Shown here: positions 24,334 to 32,963 of the stretch, piece after piece
How positions within the stretch are numbered: the first letter of the stretch is position 1
How the letters are laid out: every line of letters starts with the position of its first letter
DNA from: an uncultured Oscillospiraceae bacterium
Lineage (GTDB): Bacteria; Bacillota; Clostridia; Oscillospirales; Acutalibacteraceae
Length of the DNA stretch: 33,559 bases
NCBI GenBank assembly: GCA_900545625.1
Contig: UQZS01000017.1
Coordinates: 1-33,559 of the forward strand
Reading direction: 5' to 3'
Program-made: the position numbers and the translations under genes
The notes under the pieces: model-generated
What the model was told of the DNA's origin: nothing
Seen by the model: only the letters and a program-made list of their open reading frames with translations
The model's database searches: none

Positions 24334-25287
24334 GTGGAGATCAGCGTCATTGTTCCGATTTATAACGTGGAAGCCTACCTGCCCCGCTGTGTGGACAGTC
24401 TGCTGCACCAGTCCTTTACCGATTATGAGATCATTTTGGTGGACGACGGCGCAACGGACGGTTCCCCTGCGCTCTGCGATGCTTACGCCGCGCGTGAGGA
24501 ACGCGTGCGCACCATACACAAGCAAAACGGCGGGCTTTCCGACGCGCGCAACGCCGGTATCGATGCTGCTTCCGGCGCATACCTTGCCTTTGTGGACAGC
24601 GACGACTGGGTGGATGATGATTTTCTGAAGGTCTTATATGAAAACGCCGTGCAAAACGACGCCGACATCTCGGTCGTCAATTTCCATAAGAGCTTCCCGG
24701 AGCGCGACGAGCCCGCGCCCTCCGCGCCCGAAGGGCTGTACACGGGCGAGCAGGCAATGACATATTTGTATGCGGACATTTCCATTTATGTCAACATTGC
24801 CTGTAATAAACTATATAAAAAAGAACTGTTCGAGACCATACGCTATCCCGTCGGCAAGCTGCATGAGGATGGCCTGACGACCTATAAGCTGCTGTTTGCC
24901 GCGAAGCGGGTGTATTTTTCCGACCGCGATCTTTACAGCTATTTCCAGCGCGGCGACAGCATCATGAATCAGAAATTCTCGTTGAACAGGATAGACGAAT
25001 ATGAAGTGTATCGGCAGCGGGAACGCTTCTTTGCAGAAAACCAGTTGTCTCATTTGCTCATTCAAAATGAGCGCACAAAAGTGGTTTGTATCAAAACGTT
25101 AACCGTGAAGCTGTTTGAAAATCCCATAGACCCGGCTGAGCGAAAAAAGTGGATAAAACAGTTTAAAAAGGATATTAAAAAGAGCATCCTGCGTAAAACG
25201 CAAGGCTTCGGAAAAAATTTTGCGGGAAGTGTGATATATCTTATCTCCCCAAAACTCTTTTACATACTCCACAGAGGGTCTCATTGA
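24334..25287 (+). CDS. GT2 family glycosyltransferase
   Basis: A 317-residue inverting GT-A enzyme. It begins EISVIVPIYNVEAYLPRCVDS, has ILVDDGATDGS, GGLSDARNAGI and the metal/nucleotide-binding DSDDW, followed by a smaller C-terminal helical region. Start GTG 24334 is supported by GGGAGG and by the position of the family's first strand; the longer in-frame ATG at 24295 lies inside the previous gene. Towards its 3' end the bases become more AT-rich, which continues into the following genes. Confidence 0.9.
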   Translation: MEISVIVPIYNVEAYLPRCVDSLLHQSFTDYEIILVDDGATDGSPALCDAYAAREERVRTIHKQNGGLSDARNAGIDAASGAYLAFVDSDDWVDDDFLKVLYENAVQNDADISVVNFHKSFPERDEPAPSAPEGLYTGEQAMTYLYADISIYVNIACNKLYKKELFETIRYPVGKLHEDGLTTYKLLFAAKRVYFSDRDLYSYFQRGDSIMNQKFSLNRIDEYEVYRQRERFFAENQLSHLLIQNERTKVVCIKTLTVKLFENPIDPAERKKWIKQFKKDIKKSILRKTQGFGKNFAGSVIYLISPKLFYILHRGSH

Positions 25288-25318
25288 TGTGTCGAATTCG
25301 GTGTGGAGGTCAACGAAA

Positions 25319-26854
25319 ATGAACAAGGATATGACAAAAAGCAAACAACTCGCCGTTAACCTGTCTGCCAATTTTATTGCGTACGCCGTGAATTTGGGCA
25401 TCAGCTTTTTTCTTTCGCCGTATATCGTCAGAAGTATCGGAGTAGATGCGTACGGCTTCGTAGGGCTTGCAAATAATTTTATAAGCTATGCCACTTTGAT
25501 CACCGTTGCGTTGACTTCTGTCGAAGGCAGGTTTGTGACCGTTAAGATCTATGAAAAGGATATGAACGGCGCAAACAAGTATTTTTCCTCCATCTTTATG
25601 GCCAGCAGCATCCTCTCTGCGGTCATCGGCATAGTGTTGGCGGCAATTTGGATATATTTGGAGCACCTGATCAACATTCCGCAGAACATCTTTTGGGATG
25701 TAAAAATATTGTTTGCGGTGTTGTTTGTTAACTGTCTGTTAAGCACGATCGGCGCCATTTTTACGGTGGCAACCTTTGCCACAAACAAATTGTATTTGGA
25801 TTCCATACGGAAAATCGAATCTAACGCGGTCAGAGTCGCCATCATCCTGCTTTTGTTTTTCTTGTTTTCGCCGAAGGTCAGTTATATCGGCATTTCCTCT
25901 CTTGCCGCAGGGATCTATGTCTTCGTGTTCAATATTTATTACACGAGAAAACTTCTGCCGGATATACATATAAGGCGAAAGCATTTTGACATTGGCGCCA
26001 TTCGGGAGGTTTTGTCCTCCGGGGTGTGGAATCTCCTCACGCGGCTCGGACAGCTTCTGCTTGACGGCCTGGATTTGCTGATTACAAATATATTTATCGA
26101 TACCGTTTCTATGGGTGTTCTTTCTTTGGCTAAGACGGTTCCAAATGCCATTTCCGGCATTGTCGGCAGCATGGTCAGCGTTTTCTCTCCCGATTTTACG
26201 ATTTTGTACGCAGAAAAAAAGACGGACGAGCTGATCGCCAGTGTAAAGCAGTCTATGAAGATCATGGGCATTATTGCGAACCTGCCGATCATTGTTTTGA
26301 TCGTATGCGGAGATTACTTCTTTGAATTGTGGCAGCCGACGCAGGATGCATCACAACTGCAGATATTGTCAATTTTAACCTGCTTTGGCCTGATTTTCAG
26401 CGGTGGGATCAACTGTATCTTTAATATCTTCACCGTGGTCAACAAACTTCGCGTAAATTCCATCGCGGTCTGCGTTTCCGGTATTATCAGCACAGCACTC
26501 GTTTTTATCCTGTTAAAAACGACTGATCTGGGTCTGTATGCCGTTGCGGGGGTCAGCTCCGCAATCGCAATTTTGAAAAACATATTTGTGATCGTGCCGT
26601 ACGCGGCGCATTGCCTGAAGCAAAAATGGTACGTTTTCTATCCGGATGTTTTCAGACCTGTACTCTTTGTCTTTGCGTGCAGCGCGATAGGCTTTTTAAT
26701 CAAATATGTATTTCCGTTCACAGGGTGGATTCGGTTGTTTTTGCTTGCGGGGACAATGGTGCTGATTTCCGTCGTTATTGGTGGATTTATTGTTTTGAAC
26801 AAGCAGGACAGAAACTTTGTGATGAGCAAAATCAGAAGGGGAGGAAAATCATGA
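25319..26854 (+). CDS. Flippase 1 (Wzx-like, MOP superfamily)
   Basis: A 511-residue membrane protein with about 14 helices, in the oligosaccharide/polysaccharide flippase group that moves lipid-linked repeat units across the membrane. The N-terminal AVNLSANFIAYAVNLGISFF, then YIVRSIGVDAYGFVGLANN, and the SIGVDAYGFV-type motif are typical. ATG 25319 is chosen for GGAGGT upstream; an ATG at 25289 lacks one. The gene is clearly AT-richer than the rnf and clp genes. It is one of two flippases in the locus and overlaps the next gene by four bases. Confidence 0.88.
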   Translation: MNKDMTKSKQLAVNLSANFIAYAVNLGISFFLSPYIVRSIGVDAYGFVGLANNFISYATLITVALTSVEGRFVTVKIYEKDMNGANKYFSSIFMASSILSAVIGIVLAAIWIYLEHLINIPQNIFWDVKILFAVLFVNCLLSTIGAIFTVATFATNKLYLDSIRKIESNAVRVAIILLLFFLFSPKVSYIGISSLAAGIYVFVFNIYYTRKLLPDIHIRRKHFDIGAIREVLSSGVWNLLTRLGQLLLDGLDLLITNIFIDTVSMGVLSLAKTVPNAISGIVGSMVSVFSPDFTILYAEKKTDELIASVKQSMKIMGIIANLPIIVLIVCGDYFFELWQPTQDASQLQILSILTCFGLIFSGGINCIFNIFTVVNKLRVNSIAVCVSGIISTALVFILLKTTDLGLYAVAGVSSAIAILKNIFVIVPYAAHCLKQKWYVFYPDVFRPVLFVFACSAIGFLIKYVFPFTGWIRLFLLAGTMVLISVVIGGFIVLNKQDRNFVMSKIRRGGKS

Positions 26855-27621
26855 TCAAAAAAGCGGCAAGGCGTATTTCGCGATATGTGCAAAGACAGCA
26901 CAATCAGCATGTCAACAGGCTTTGCCTGAAAAAAAGTTCGGAGAAACTGAAGACATTTCATAAGCTGCACGAGGGAAAGCGGTGTTTTATTGTCGGCAAC
27001 GGCCCGAGCCTGCGCGTGGAAGACCTGCAAAAGCTGGAGCATGAAATATGCTTTGGTTCACATCGCATCTATAAAATTTTCGGAGAAACGCAATGGCGTC
27101 CCGATTATTACTGTGCGCAGGACAGCAAACTGGTGAACGAGTCCATCGACGAAATCAATCAAATGGACTTGGCGGAAAAGTTTATTGCGGTTGTGCCGGA
27201 CAGGCATTATGAGCCGTTAAAGCATGTAAATTATGTCCATTTGATCGAAGAAGAGTTTTATCCGCAGTTGCCGAAATTTTCTTCGGATATTTCAAAAGGG
27301 GTATACGAAGGCTATACGGTTTCTTATATGTGCCTTCAGCTTGCCGTGTATATGGGCTTTCAGGAGATTTATCTGTTGGGCATAGACCATAATTACAGTG
27401 TAACGCTGCTGCCCAACGGAGAACTTTTGGAAAACAAAAACATACAAGACCATTTTTCCAGTGAAGATGTTACGGCAAGCACGCCGCAACTTTTTAAGTC
27501 TACGCTATCCTATCAGGCGGCTCGAAAATACGCGGACGCAAACGGAATAAAAATTTTGAACGCAACGCGCGGCGGGAAATTAGATGCTTTTGAAAGAGTG
27601 GATTTTGATACGCTGTTTTAA
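26851..27621 (+). CDS. DUF115 / MptE-like protein, possible sugar transferase
   Basis: A 256-residue protein beginning at ATG 26851 (GGGGAGG upstream, overlapping the flippase stop). After a basic N-terminal region it has CFIVGNGPSLRVEDLQKL, a Rossmann-type nucleotide site, ICFGSHRIYKIF, WRPDYYCAQDS, and near the middle YTVSYMCLQLAVYMGFQEIY followed by LLGIDHNYS. This pattern belongs to the DUF115/MptE-like family, whose core resembles GT42 sialyltransferases with the NGPSL motif. Pterin phosphokinase activity, the formal family name, is unlikely in a polysaccharide locus. With a CMP-sugar synthetase-like gene next, transfer of a CMP-activated sugar is a reasonable but unproven guess. Confidence 0.72.
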   Translation: MIKKAARRISRYVQRQHNQHVNRLCLKKSSEKLKTFHKLHEGKRCFIVGNGPSLRVEDLQKLEHEICFGSHRIYKIFGETQWRPDYYCAQDSKLVNESIDEINQMDLAEKFIAVVPDRHYEPLKHVNYVHLIEEEFYPQLPKFSSDISKGVYEGYTVSYMCLQLAVYMGFQEIYLLGIDHNYSVTLLPNGELLENKNIQDHFSSEDVTASTPQLFKSTLSYQAARKYADANGIKILNATRGGKLDAFERVDFDTLF

Positions 27622-27746
27622 TATGCACGGGGCACCGGTAATAGACTGTCTATCGGTCTTAGAAGCCTTCTGCGTTTATTCGGATTTATAAAAAGCAATT
27701 CCATACAGGAAATACAGCTTATATACGGCGAAAGGATGGGTTTATT

Positions 27747-28481
27747 ATGAAAGCAATCGCATTACTTACCGGTCGAGGCAATAACTCCTTGCAGGACAAA
27801 AACGTTTTGGATATATTGGGACATCCGGTTCTGTATTATCCGGCACATGCGGTGCGTTGCGCGAAGGAGATCGAAGGCTGGTATTGCAGCAGTGACGATG
27901 AAAAAATACTGGCTGCGGCAGAAAAGGAAGGCTATCAGCGAATCGTCAGACCGGCGGAACTTGCTTTGCCGACCGCACAGCATATTGACTGCATCAGGCA
28001 CGGACTTAAGGTGATGCAAGAACGCGGCGAACACCCGGATATACTGGTTGTTGTTTTAGCCAACAATGTAACGATTCGTTCCGAATGGGTAGACGATTGT
28101 GTTCGGCTCATGAAGGAGGATCCTTCGGTGACCGCCGTCGTCCCGGTTTATGAGGACAACGATCATCATCCGCTTCGTGCAAAAACGTTGCGGGAAGACG
28201 GCAGGCTTGCCATGTATGAAAAAGGGGTGACAGGCCCTGTTTCCACCAATCGTCAGGATCTGCCACCGTGCTATTTCCTTTCCCATAACTTTTGGGTGCT
28301 CAGTGTGGAGTATCTTCTTTCGGGGAAAGAAGGTCAGCAGCCGTGGAGCTTTATGGGCGACAATATTGTACCCTATATAATTGATGAATCCATAGATATC
28401 CATCATCATGTGGATTTGCTTTTGGCGAAAGAATGGATCATGAAGCATTATACAGACAGCGATCTCGACGAAAATCTGTAA
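27747..28481 (+). CDS. CMP-sugar synthetase-like cytidylyltransferase (NeuA family, divergent)
   Basis: A 244-residue protein starting at ATG 27747 behind AAAGGA. It opens KAIALLTGRGNNSLQDKNV, a variant of the RGGSKGIPxKN nucleotide loop of NeuA/KdsB enzymes, followed by GHPVLYYPAHAVRCAKEIE, SSDDEKILAAAEKEG and an LANNVTIRSEWVDDCV segment in the place of the usual QPTSPLR motif. That central motif is altered (VVLANNVTIRS), so substrate and even activity may differ from CMP-sialic acid synthetase. No neuB/neuC-type genes are in the window. It lies 125 bases after the DUF115 gene in the AT-richer segment. Confidence 0.75.
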   Translation: MKAIALLTGRGNNSLQDKNVLDILGHPVLYYPAHAVRCAKEIEGWYCSSDDEKILAAAEKEGYQRIVRPAELALPTAQHIDCIRHGLKVMQERGEHPDILVVVLANNVTIRSEWVDDCVRLMKEDPSVTAVVPVYEDNDHHPLRAKTLREDGRLAMYEKGVTGPVSTNRQDLPPCYFLSHNFWVLSVEYLLSGKEGQQPWSFMGDNIVPYIIDESIDIHHHVDLLLAKEWIMKHYTDSDLDENL

Positions 28482-28523
28482 GGGCGATTTCAGTTTCGGA
28501 AAGCGGCGCATTTCGGCAGCGAT

Positions 28524-28552
28524 TTGATTTTTCCTTTGAGATTTGGTAAAAT
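28524..28552 (+). promoter_or_regulatory. Possible internal promoter before flippase 2
   Basis: TTGATT (28524-28529), a 17-base spacer and TAAAAT (28547-28552), 85 bases before the ATG of the next gene, in a 155-base gap. Both hexamers are one mismatch from consensus. It would let the last part of the locus be expressed separately from the AT-rich cassette. Confidence 0.45.
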
Positions 28553-28636
28553 ATAGGTATTTGATGCGTATTGCGGCAGTAAAGCGCCGGAAAAGCGCCT
28601 TCAAAAGTTTCGGCGAAAGCGCAGGGAACAAAGCTT

Positions 28637-30193
28637 ATGCGAACAAAAAATATCAATGAGCTAAAGGTCGGGGCGGTTCTGTCTTATGTGCAGACCGGCG
28701 CGCAAATTTTAGTTGCATTGCTGTATACGCCCGTGATGCTGCGCATCCTCGGGCAAAATGAGTACGGGCTTTACAATACGATCTCGTCCACGATCAGCAT
28801 GCTGAGCGTGTTGAGTCTCGGCTTTTCCAACGCCTATATCCGCTTTTATGCGCGCTACAAGATCAATGAGGAAAAAGAAAAGATTGAACGCCTCAACGGA
28901 TTGTTTTTGCTGGTGTATTGCATCATCGGGACCATCGGCTTCTTGTGCGGGCTGTACCTTGCGTTCAATCTGCGGCTGGTGTTTGACGAGGGCTTAACTG
29001 CCGACGAGCTTGAAAAAGCCAAGATCATGATGATCCTTTTGGCGCTGAATCTCGGCATATCCTTCCCCATGAGCACCTTTACCTCCTATATCAACGCGCA
29101 CGAGCGTTTCGCCTATATTTACGGGCTGAATATCATCAAGACCGTTTGCAGCCCCTTTGTGCAGATCCCGCTGCTGCTTATGGGCTTCGGCGCGGTGGGC
29201 ATGACGGCGGTCATTTTCGCGTTCAACATGTTTGTAAATGTGGCGGAGGTCATTTACTCCGTCAAAAAGCTGCGGTTCCGTATCAAGCTCGGAAATTGGG
29301 AGCCGGGGCTGTTTAAAAGCCTGTTCCTGTTCTCAAGCCTCATTGCGATCAATGTGATCGTCGATCAGGTCAACAACAGCTTGGACAGCGTCCTGCTCGG
29401 TCGTTTCTGCGGTACGGCGGAGGTGGCTGTGTATTCTATCGGCGCGACCTTCTGCGGGTACTATACGATCTTTTCCACCTCGATCTCTACCGTTTTCATT
29501 CCGCGCATCCATAAAATCGTCAATTCCGTGCAGGATAAGCTTGAGCAGAACCGTCAGCTTACGGAGATCTTTATCAAAGTCGGCCGCATCCAGTTTTTGG
29601 TGCTTGCGCTTGTCTGTTCGGGCTTTATCGTGTTCGGGCGCGCATTTATTGCGCTGTGGGCAGGTGAGGGGTATGAGGACTCTTACTGGGTCGCCCTGTT
29701 CCGCATGGTGCCCGCGACCGTGGCGCTCATTCAAAATGCGGGCATCGAGATCCAACGCGCCAAAAACGTGCACCAGTACCGCGCCTATTCCATGGTCATC
29801 ATGGCTTTGATCAATTTGGGCTTGACGATCTATATGTGCCAGCGCTGGGGGGCGGTCGGCGCGTCCGCTGCCACGGGTATCGCGGCGGTGCTGTGCGATC
29901 TGTTTTTGCTCAACTGGTTTTACTACAAAAAAACCGGCATCAATGTGTGGCTGTTTTGGAAAAATATCCTGCGCGAGAGTCTCGGGCTCCTTGTGCCCGG
30001 CGTCTGCGGCTTCTTCATTGCAAGGTATGCCACCATGCAGTCCTACTTTACGCTGGCGTTCTGGATCGCCGTATATGCCGCCGTGTATATCGTAAGCATT
30101 TGGCTGATCTCCATGAATCGCAGCGAAAAAGACTTGGTGCGCGGTACGGTTTCTCGTGTGACCTCTAAAATCCGAAAGGGGGACGCCGCATGA
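28637..30193 (+). CDS. Flippase 2 (Wzx-like, MOP superfamily)
   Basis: A 518-residue membrane protein with about 14 predicted helices. The N-terminus NELKVGAVLSYVQTGAQILVALLYTP and MLRILGQNEYGLYNTI are typical of the polysaccharide flippase group; the protein is unlike flippase 1 in sequence. The base composition returns to the GC-rich style of the earlier genes. It ends in a basic tail and overlaps the next gene by four bases. A second flippase suggests a second polymer or a replaced cassette. Confidence 0.88.
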   Translation: MRTKNINELKVGAVLSYVQTGAQILVALLYTPVMLRILGQNEYGLYNTISSTISMLSVLSLGFSNAYIRFYARYKINEEKEKIERLNGLFLLVYCIIGTIGFLCGLYLAFNLRLVFDEGLTADELEKAKIMMILLALNLGISFPMSTFTSYINAHERFAYIYGLNIIKTVCSPFVQIPLLLMGFGAVGMTAVIFAFNMFVNVAEVIYSVKKLRFRIKLGNWEPGLFKSLFLFSSLIAINVIVDQVNNSLDSVLLGRFCGTAEVAVYSIGATFCGYYTIFSTSISTVFIPRIHKIVNSVQDKLEQNRQLTEIFIKVGRIQFLVLALVCSGFIVFGRAFIALWAGEGYEDSYWVALFRMVPATVALIQNAGIEIQRAKNVHQYRAYSMVIMALINLGLTIYMCQRWGAVGASAATGIAAVLCDLFLLNWFYYKKTGINVWLFWKNILRESLGLLVPGVCGFFIARYATMQSYFTLAFWIAVYAAVYIVSIWLISMNRSEKDLVRGTVSRVTSKIRKGDAA

Positions 30194-31320
30194 GCGCTCT
30201 GAAGGAAGTCGTGCGCGGCGCACTGCAAAAGCTGCCGCTGCCGACTAAAAAGATCATTCTGTTTGAAAGCACCCCAACGCTGACCGACAACACCAAAGCC
30301 GTGTTTGACGAGCTGGTTCGCCGCGGCTGGAACAAGACCTACGAGTTTGTGTGGATCACCTGTGAACCCGCGGAGCAGTTCGCGGATGTCCGCGTTCCGA
30401 ACGTTCGCTTTGTACCGCGCTCGGACGACGCACAGTTCAAGACGCTGACCTTTCAGGCGCGCGTGCAGCTGATGTGCAACGAGGTGCTTGCCAAGCGCAC
30501 GAGTCGCCAGTTCACCATGTATTTGGCGCACGGCTGTGCGCTGAAGGATGTCCGCGGCAAATATGATTTGCCCGAAAGCATTGATTGTGCGCTTACCTTG
30601 TCCGAATATCTCGGCACATATGACGCGCAGAATCTCGGCTATCCGGCGGAAAAAATGCTGCCGCTCGGCTACCCGCGCAATGACGAGCTGTTCGGCGAAC
30701 GGCTGCCTTTGCGGGATCTGTTTCCGAATTCGGACTTTGAAAAGGCGATTTATTGGCTGCCGACCTATCGCCAGCACAAAAACGGCTCGGTGCACTCCGA
30801 CATCTCTATGCCCATCCTGTATACCGAAGCGATCGCCCGCGAGATCAACGCCTGCGCGGCGAAAAACGGCGTGATGCTGATTGTCAAGCCGCATTTTGCG
30901 CAGGACGTCTCCAAACTCAAAACAATGGAGCTCAGCCACCTGCGGTTCATCGACAATGCGTTTTTAGAGCAAAACGGTATTTCCAACTACGCGCTGCTGC
31001 GCAGTGCGGACGCGCTGCTGTCGGACTACTCGTCGGTCTATTACGACTATCTTTTGACCGACCGTCCCATCGGGCTTTGCTGGGATGATTTTGCCGAATA
31101 CAGCGCGCGTGAGGGCTTTCTTTTGGATCCGCAGGACATCCTTGCCGGCGGCGTCAAGCTCTATACAGCGCAAGATCTGTGCGGGTTTGTGGAAAGCGTG
31201 GCAAAGGGCGAGGACAGCCTGCGGGCAGAGCGCAGCGCGATCCGTGACCGTGTGCACGCTTATACGGATGGGAACGCCACTGCCCGCGTGGCGGATTACA
31301 TCGAGCAATACCTGCGTTAA
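30190..31320 (+). CDS. CDP-glycerol glycerophosphotransferase family protein (TagB/TagF-like)
   Basis: A 376-residue GT-B-type polyol-phosphate transferase. Marks: ILFESTPTLTDNTKAVFDEL at the start, YLAHGCALKDVRGK (the HGxxLK acceptor/catalytic loop), IYWLPTYRQHKN, VKPHFAQD with the conserved His, and SDYSSVYYDYLLTDRPI, the CDP-binding loop. The family moves glycerol- or ribitol-phosphate from CDP-polyols to teichoic acids or capsules. At this length it is a single-domain enzyme, so it probably adds one phospho-substituent or links a short chain. The next gene can supply its CDP-linked donor. ATG overlaps the flippase stop, with AGGGGG upstream. Confidence 0.9.
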   Translation: MSALKEVVRGALQKLPLPTKKIILFESTPTLTDNTKAVFDELVRRGWNKTYEFVWITCEPAEQFADVRVPNVRFVPRSDDAQFKTLTFQARVQLMCNEVLAKRTSRQFTMYLAHGCALKDVRGKYDLPESIDCALTLSEYLGTYDAQNLGYPAEKMLPLGYPRNDELFGERLPLRDLFPNSDFEKAIYWLPTYRQHKNGSVHSDISMPILYTEAIAREINACAAKNGVMLIVKPHFAQDVSKLKTMELSHLRFIDNAFLEQNGISNYALLRSADALLSDYSSVYYDYLLTDRPIGLCWDDFAEYSAREGFLLDPQDILAGGVKLYTAQDLCGFVESVAKGEDSLRAERSAIRDRVHAYTDGNATARVADYIEQYLR

Positions 31321-31354
31321 AATAAACGGACTGTAAAGGGAATAGGGGAGTCGC

Positions 31355-32938
31355 ATGAATATCGCCATGATCATGAGCGGCGGTGTCGGGAAACGGTTCG
31401 GCACGCTGCTGCCCAAGCAATACAATCTGATCCACGGCCGGCCGGTCATCGATTATGTCATCGATGCGTGCCGCGAGGCAAAAACGGTGGATAAAATCGT
31501 GGTCGTCTGCGACCCGCAGTGCGTGCAGTTCAGCGCCGAGCTGTCTGCCGACGACATTGAGATCGCGCCGAACGGCAGCGAGCGGTGCTATTCCCTGCAA
31601 AACGGGCTGGAATTTATTCAAGAGCATTACAACTGCGACAACGTCTGTATTCTCGACGCGGTCGCGCCGTTTGTGTACCCGGAACTGATCGACGAATACT
31701 TTGCCCGCCTGACGGAATATGACTGCGTGATCACCTGCCAAAAGATCACGGGGGAGCTCGGCAATTACGACTATGCGATTTTGAACCGCAGCGATTACTA
31801 TATCAGCCAGTCGCCCGAGGCGTTCCGCTTCAGCTTGTTGATGCGGCATTTCGACCCGGAATTCCCGTCGTCCGAGCTTGCAAACCAACTGCCGGCGAAC
31901 ACCAAGCGCTATCTGAATTTTGAATTTAAAAACAATCTTAAGATCACTTATGATTTTGAGTTGAAGTATGCGGAACACATGATCGCCTATTTCCGCGAGC
32001 GCTACCGGCGCAGCGTGAAGGTGTATGAGAAAGAGGCGTTCATCACAAAGGGGTTGCAAACCTATCTTTTGCGCACACGCGCCCGTGAGACAAATGAGTG
32101 GCTGATGCACGTGGCCGAAAACTACCCCCGGCTTGCCGAAAAATGGGAGATCACTTCCTTCATCGCCAACCAGACCAGCCGCTACGGGCTGGTGCTGCTT
32201 GCGCAAAGCGTGCGGTTCGGCGACGTGATCATCAAGCTGATCCCGCCGTTTGTCGAGCGCTATGCCAATGAAAAAAGCTGCTATCTTGCCCTGTCCAACA
32301 CATTTATGTGCAGGCTCTGCGACTGTGACGATGCCGCGAACGCCTTGCTGCTCGAGCAGGTAAAGCCCGGCGATTATGCGCGCTTTGAGGACAATTTGCT
32401 GCTGACACGTTTTTGGGACAGCGTTTTCGCCGGTGCCGCGCTTGCAGACGAGAACCGGGGCGAGGATTACCGCGCGGGGCTGTATGCGCGTCTGCAAAGC
32501 GCCGAAAAACTGCCGTATTGCAGCGGGCCGATCGCAGAACACCTGCAATTTGCCGCCGCGCTTTACGAACGCTGTTTTGCAAAAGAACCCCTGTATCTGC
32601 TCCACGGCGATCTCCATGAATACAACATCCTCAAAGGGGCAAACGGCTATGTGGCGGTCGATCCAATCGGTTTCCGCGCGCCGCTGGCGTTTGAGACATC
32701 GCGCTTCATTCGGAACGATGTGCTGCGCAACGCGAAATTCGGTACGGCTGCGCGGCTTTCCCTGCTGTTCGATTACTTCGGAAGGTGGCTTCCCGTCGAA
32801 CAGGTGCAGGCGGCGCTGTATATTGATTTGAGCGTTACCACATACAATTCGGTGTATGAAAACGAGACCCCGCGCGAGACCGAGCGTATGCTCTCACTTT
32901 TGGATGCGGTACGTGCGGGCCTTGCGGATAACGAATAA
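31355..32938 (+). CDS. Fused IspD-like cytidylyltransferase and APH(6)-type kinase
   Basis: A 527-residue two-domain protein. Residues 1-225 match the IspD/TarI cytidylyltransferase fold: SGGVGKRFGTLLPKQY (CTP loop), PVIDYVIDACREA, APNGSERCYSLQNGL, LDAVAPFV (where the usual HDxxRPF Arg is Ala), and YYISQSPEAFRF. Residues about 240-527 look like an aminoglycoside 6-phosphotransferase/hydroxyurea kinase-type domain: a kinase N-lobe (VIIKLIPP), ALLLEQVKPGD, Brenner-type catalytic loop HGDLHEYNIL (H417, D419, N424) and VAVDPIGF. A kinase plus a CTP-transferase would turn a free alcohol into a CDP-alcohol in two steps, for the transferase encoded before it. The alcohol is not known. The start at 31355 has AGGGGAG. 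Confidence 0.8.
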   Translation: MNIAMIMSGGVGKRFGTLLPKQYNLIHGRPVIDYVIDACREAKTVDKIVVVCDPQCVQFSAELSADDIEIAPNGSERCYSLQNGLEFIQEHYNCDNVCILDAVAPFVYPELIDEYFARLTEYDCVITCQKITGELGNYDYAILNRSDYYISQSPEAFRFSLLMRHFDPEFPSSELANQLPANTKRYLNFEFKNNLKITYDFELKYAEHMIAYFRERYRRSVKVYEKEAFITKGLQTYLLRTRARETNEWLMHVAENYPRLAEKWEITSFIANQTSRYGLVLLAQSVRFGDVIIKLIPPFVERYANEKSCYLALSNTFMCRLCDCDDAANALLLEQVKPGDYARFEDNLLLTRFWDSVFAGAALADENRGEDYRAGLYARLQSAEKLPYCSGPIAEHLQFAAALYERCFAKEPLYLLHGDLHEYNILKGANGYVAVDPIGFRAPLAFETSRFIRNDVLRNAKFGTAARLSLLFDYFGRWLPVEQVQAALYIDLSVTTYNSVYENETPRETERMLSLLDAVRAGLADNE

Positions 32939-32963
32939 AACCTCGGACAAGGAGATATATACA

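Noticed and set aside
27634..27657. Bulged hairpin (ACCG/CGGT and ATAGA/TCTAT) after the DUF115 gene as a terminator
   Set aside because: Three-base bulge, short stems and no T-run after it.
31154..32617. Long open frame of 487 codons on the minus strand
   Set aside because: It lies opposite the fusion gene, has no recognisable domain and no ribosome binding site in a sensible place. It is a by-product of GC-rich codon use on the + strand.
32340..32938. Antibiotic-resistance gene (aminoglycoside phosphotransferase)
   Set aside because: The kinase domain is fused to a cytidylyltransferase inside a polysaccharide operon; a biosynthetic role fits better.
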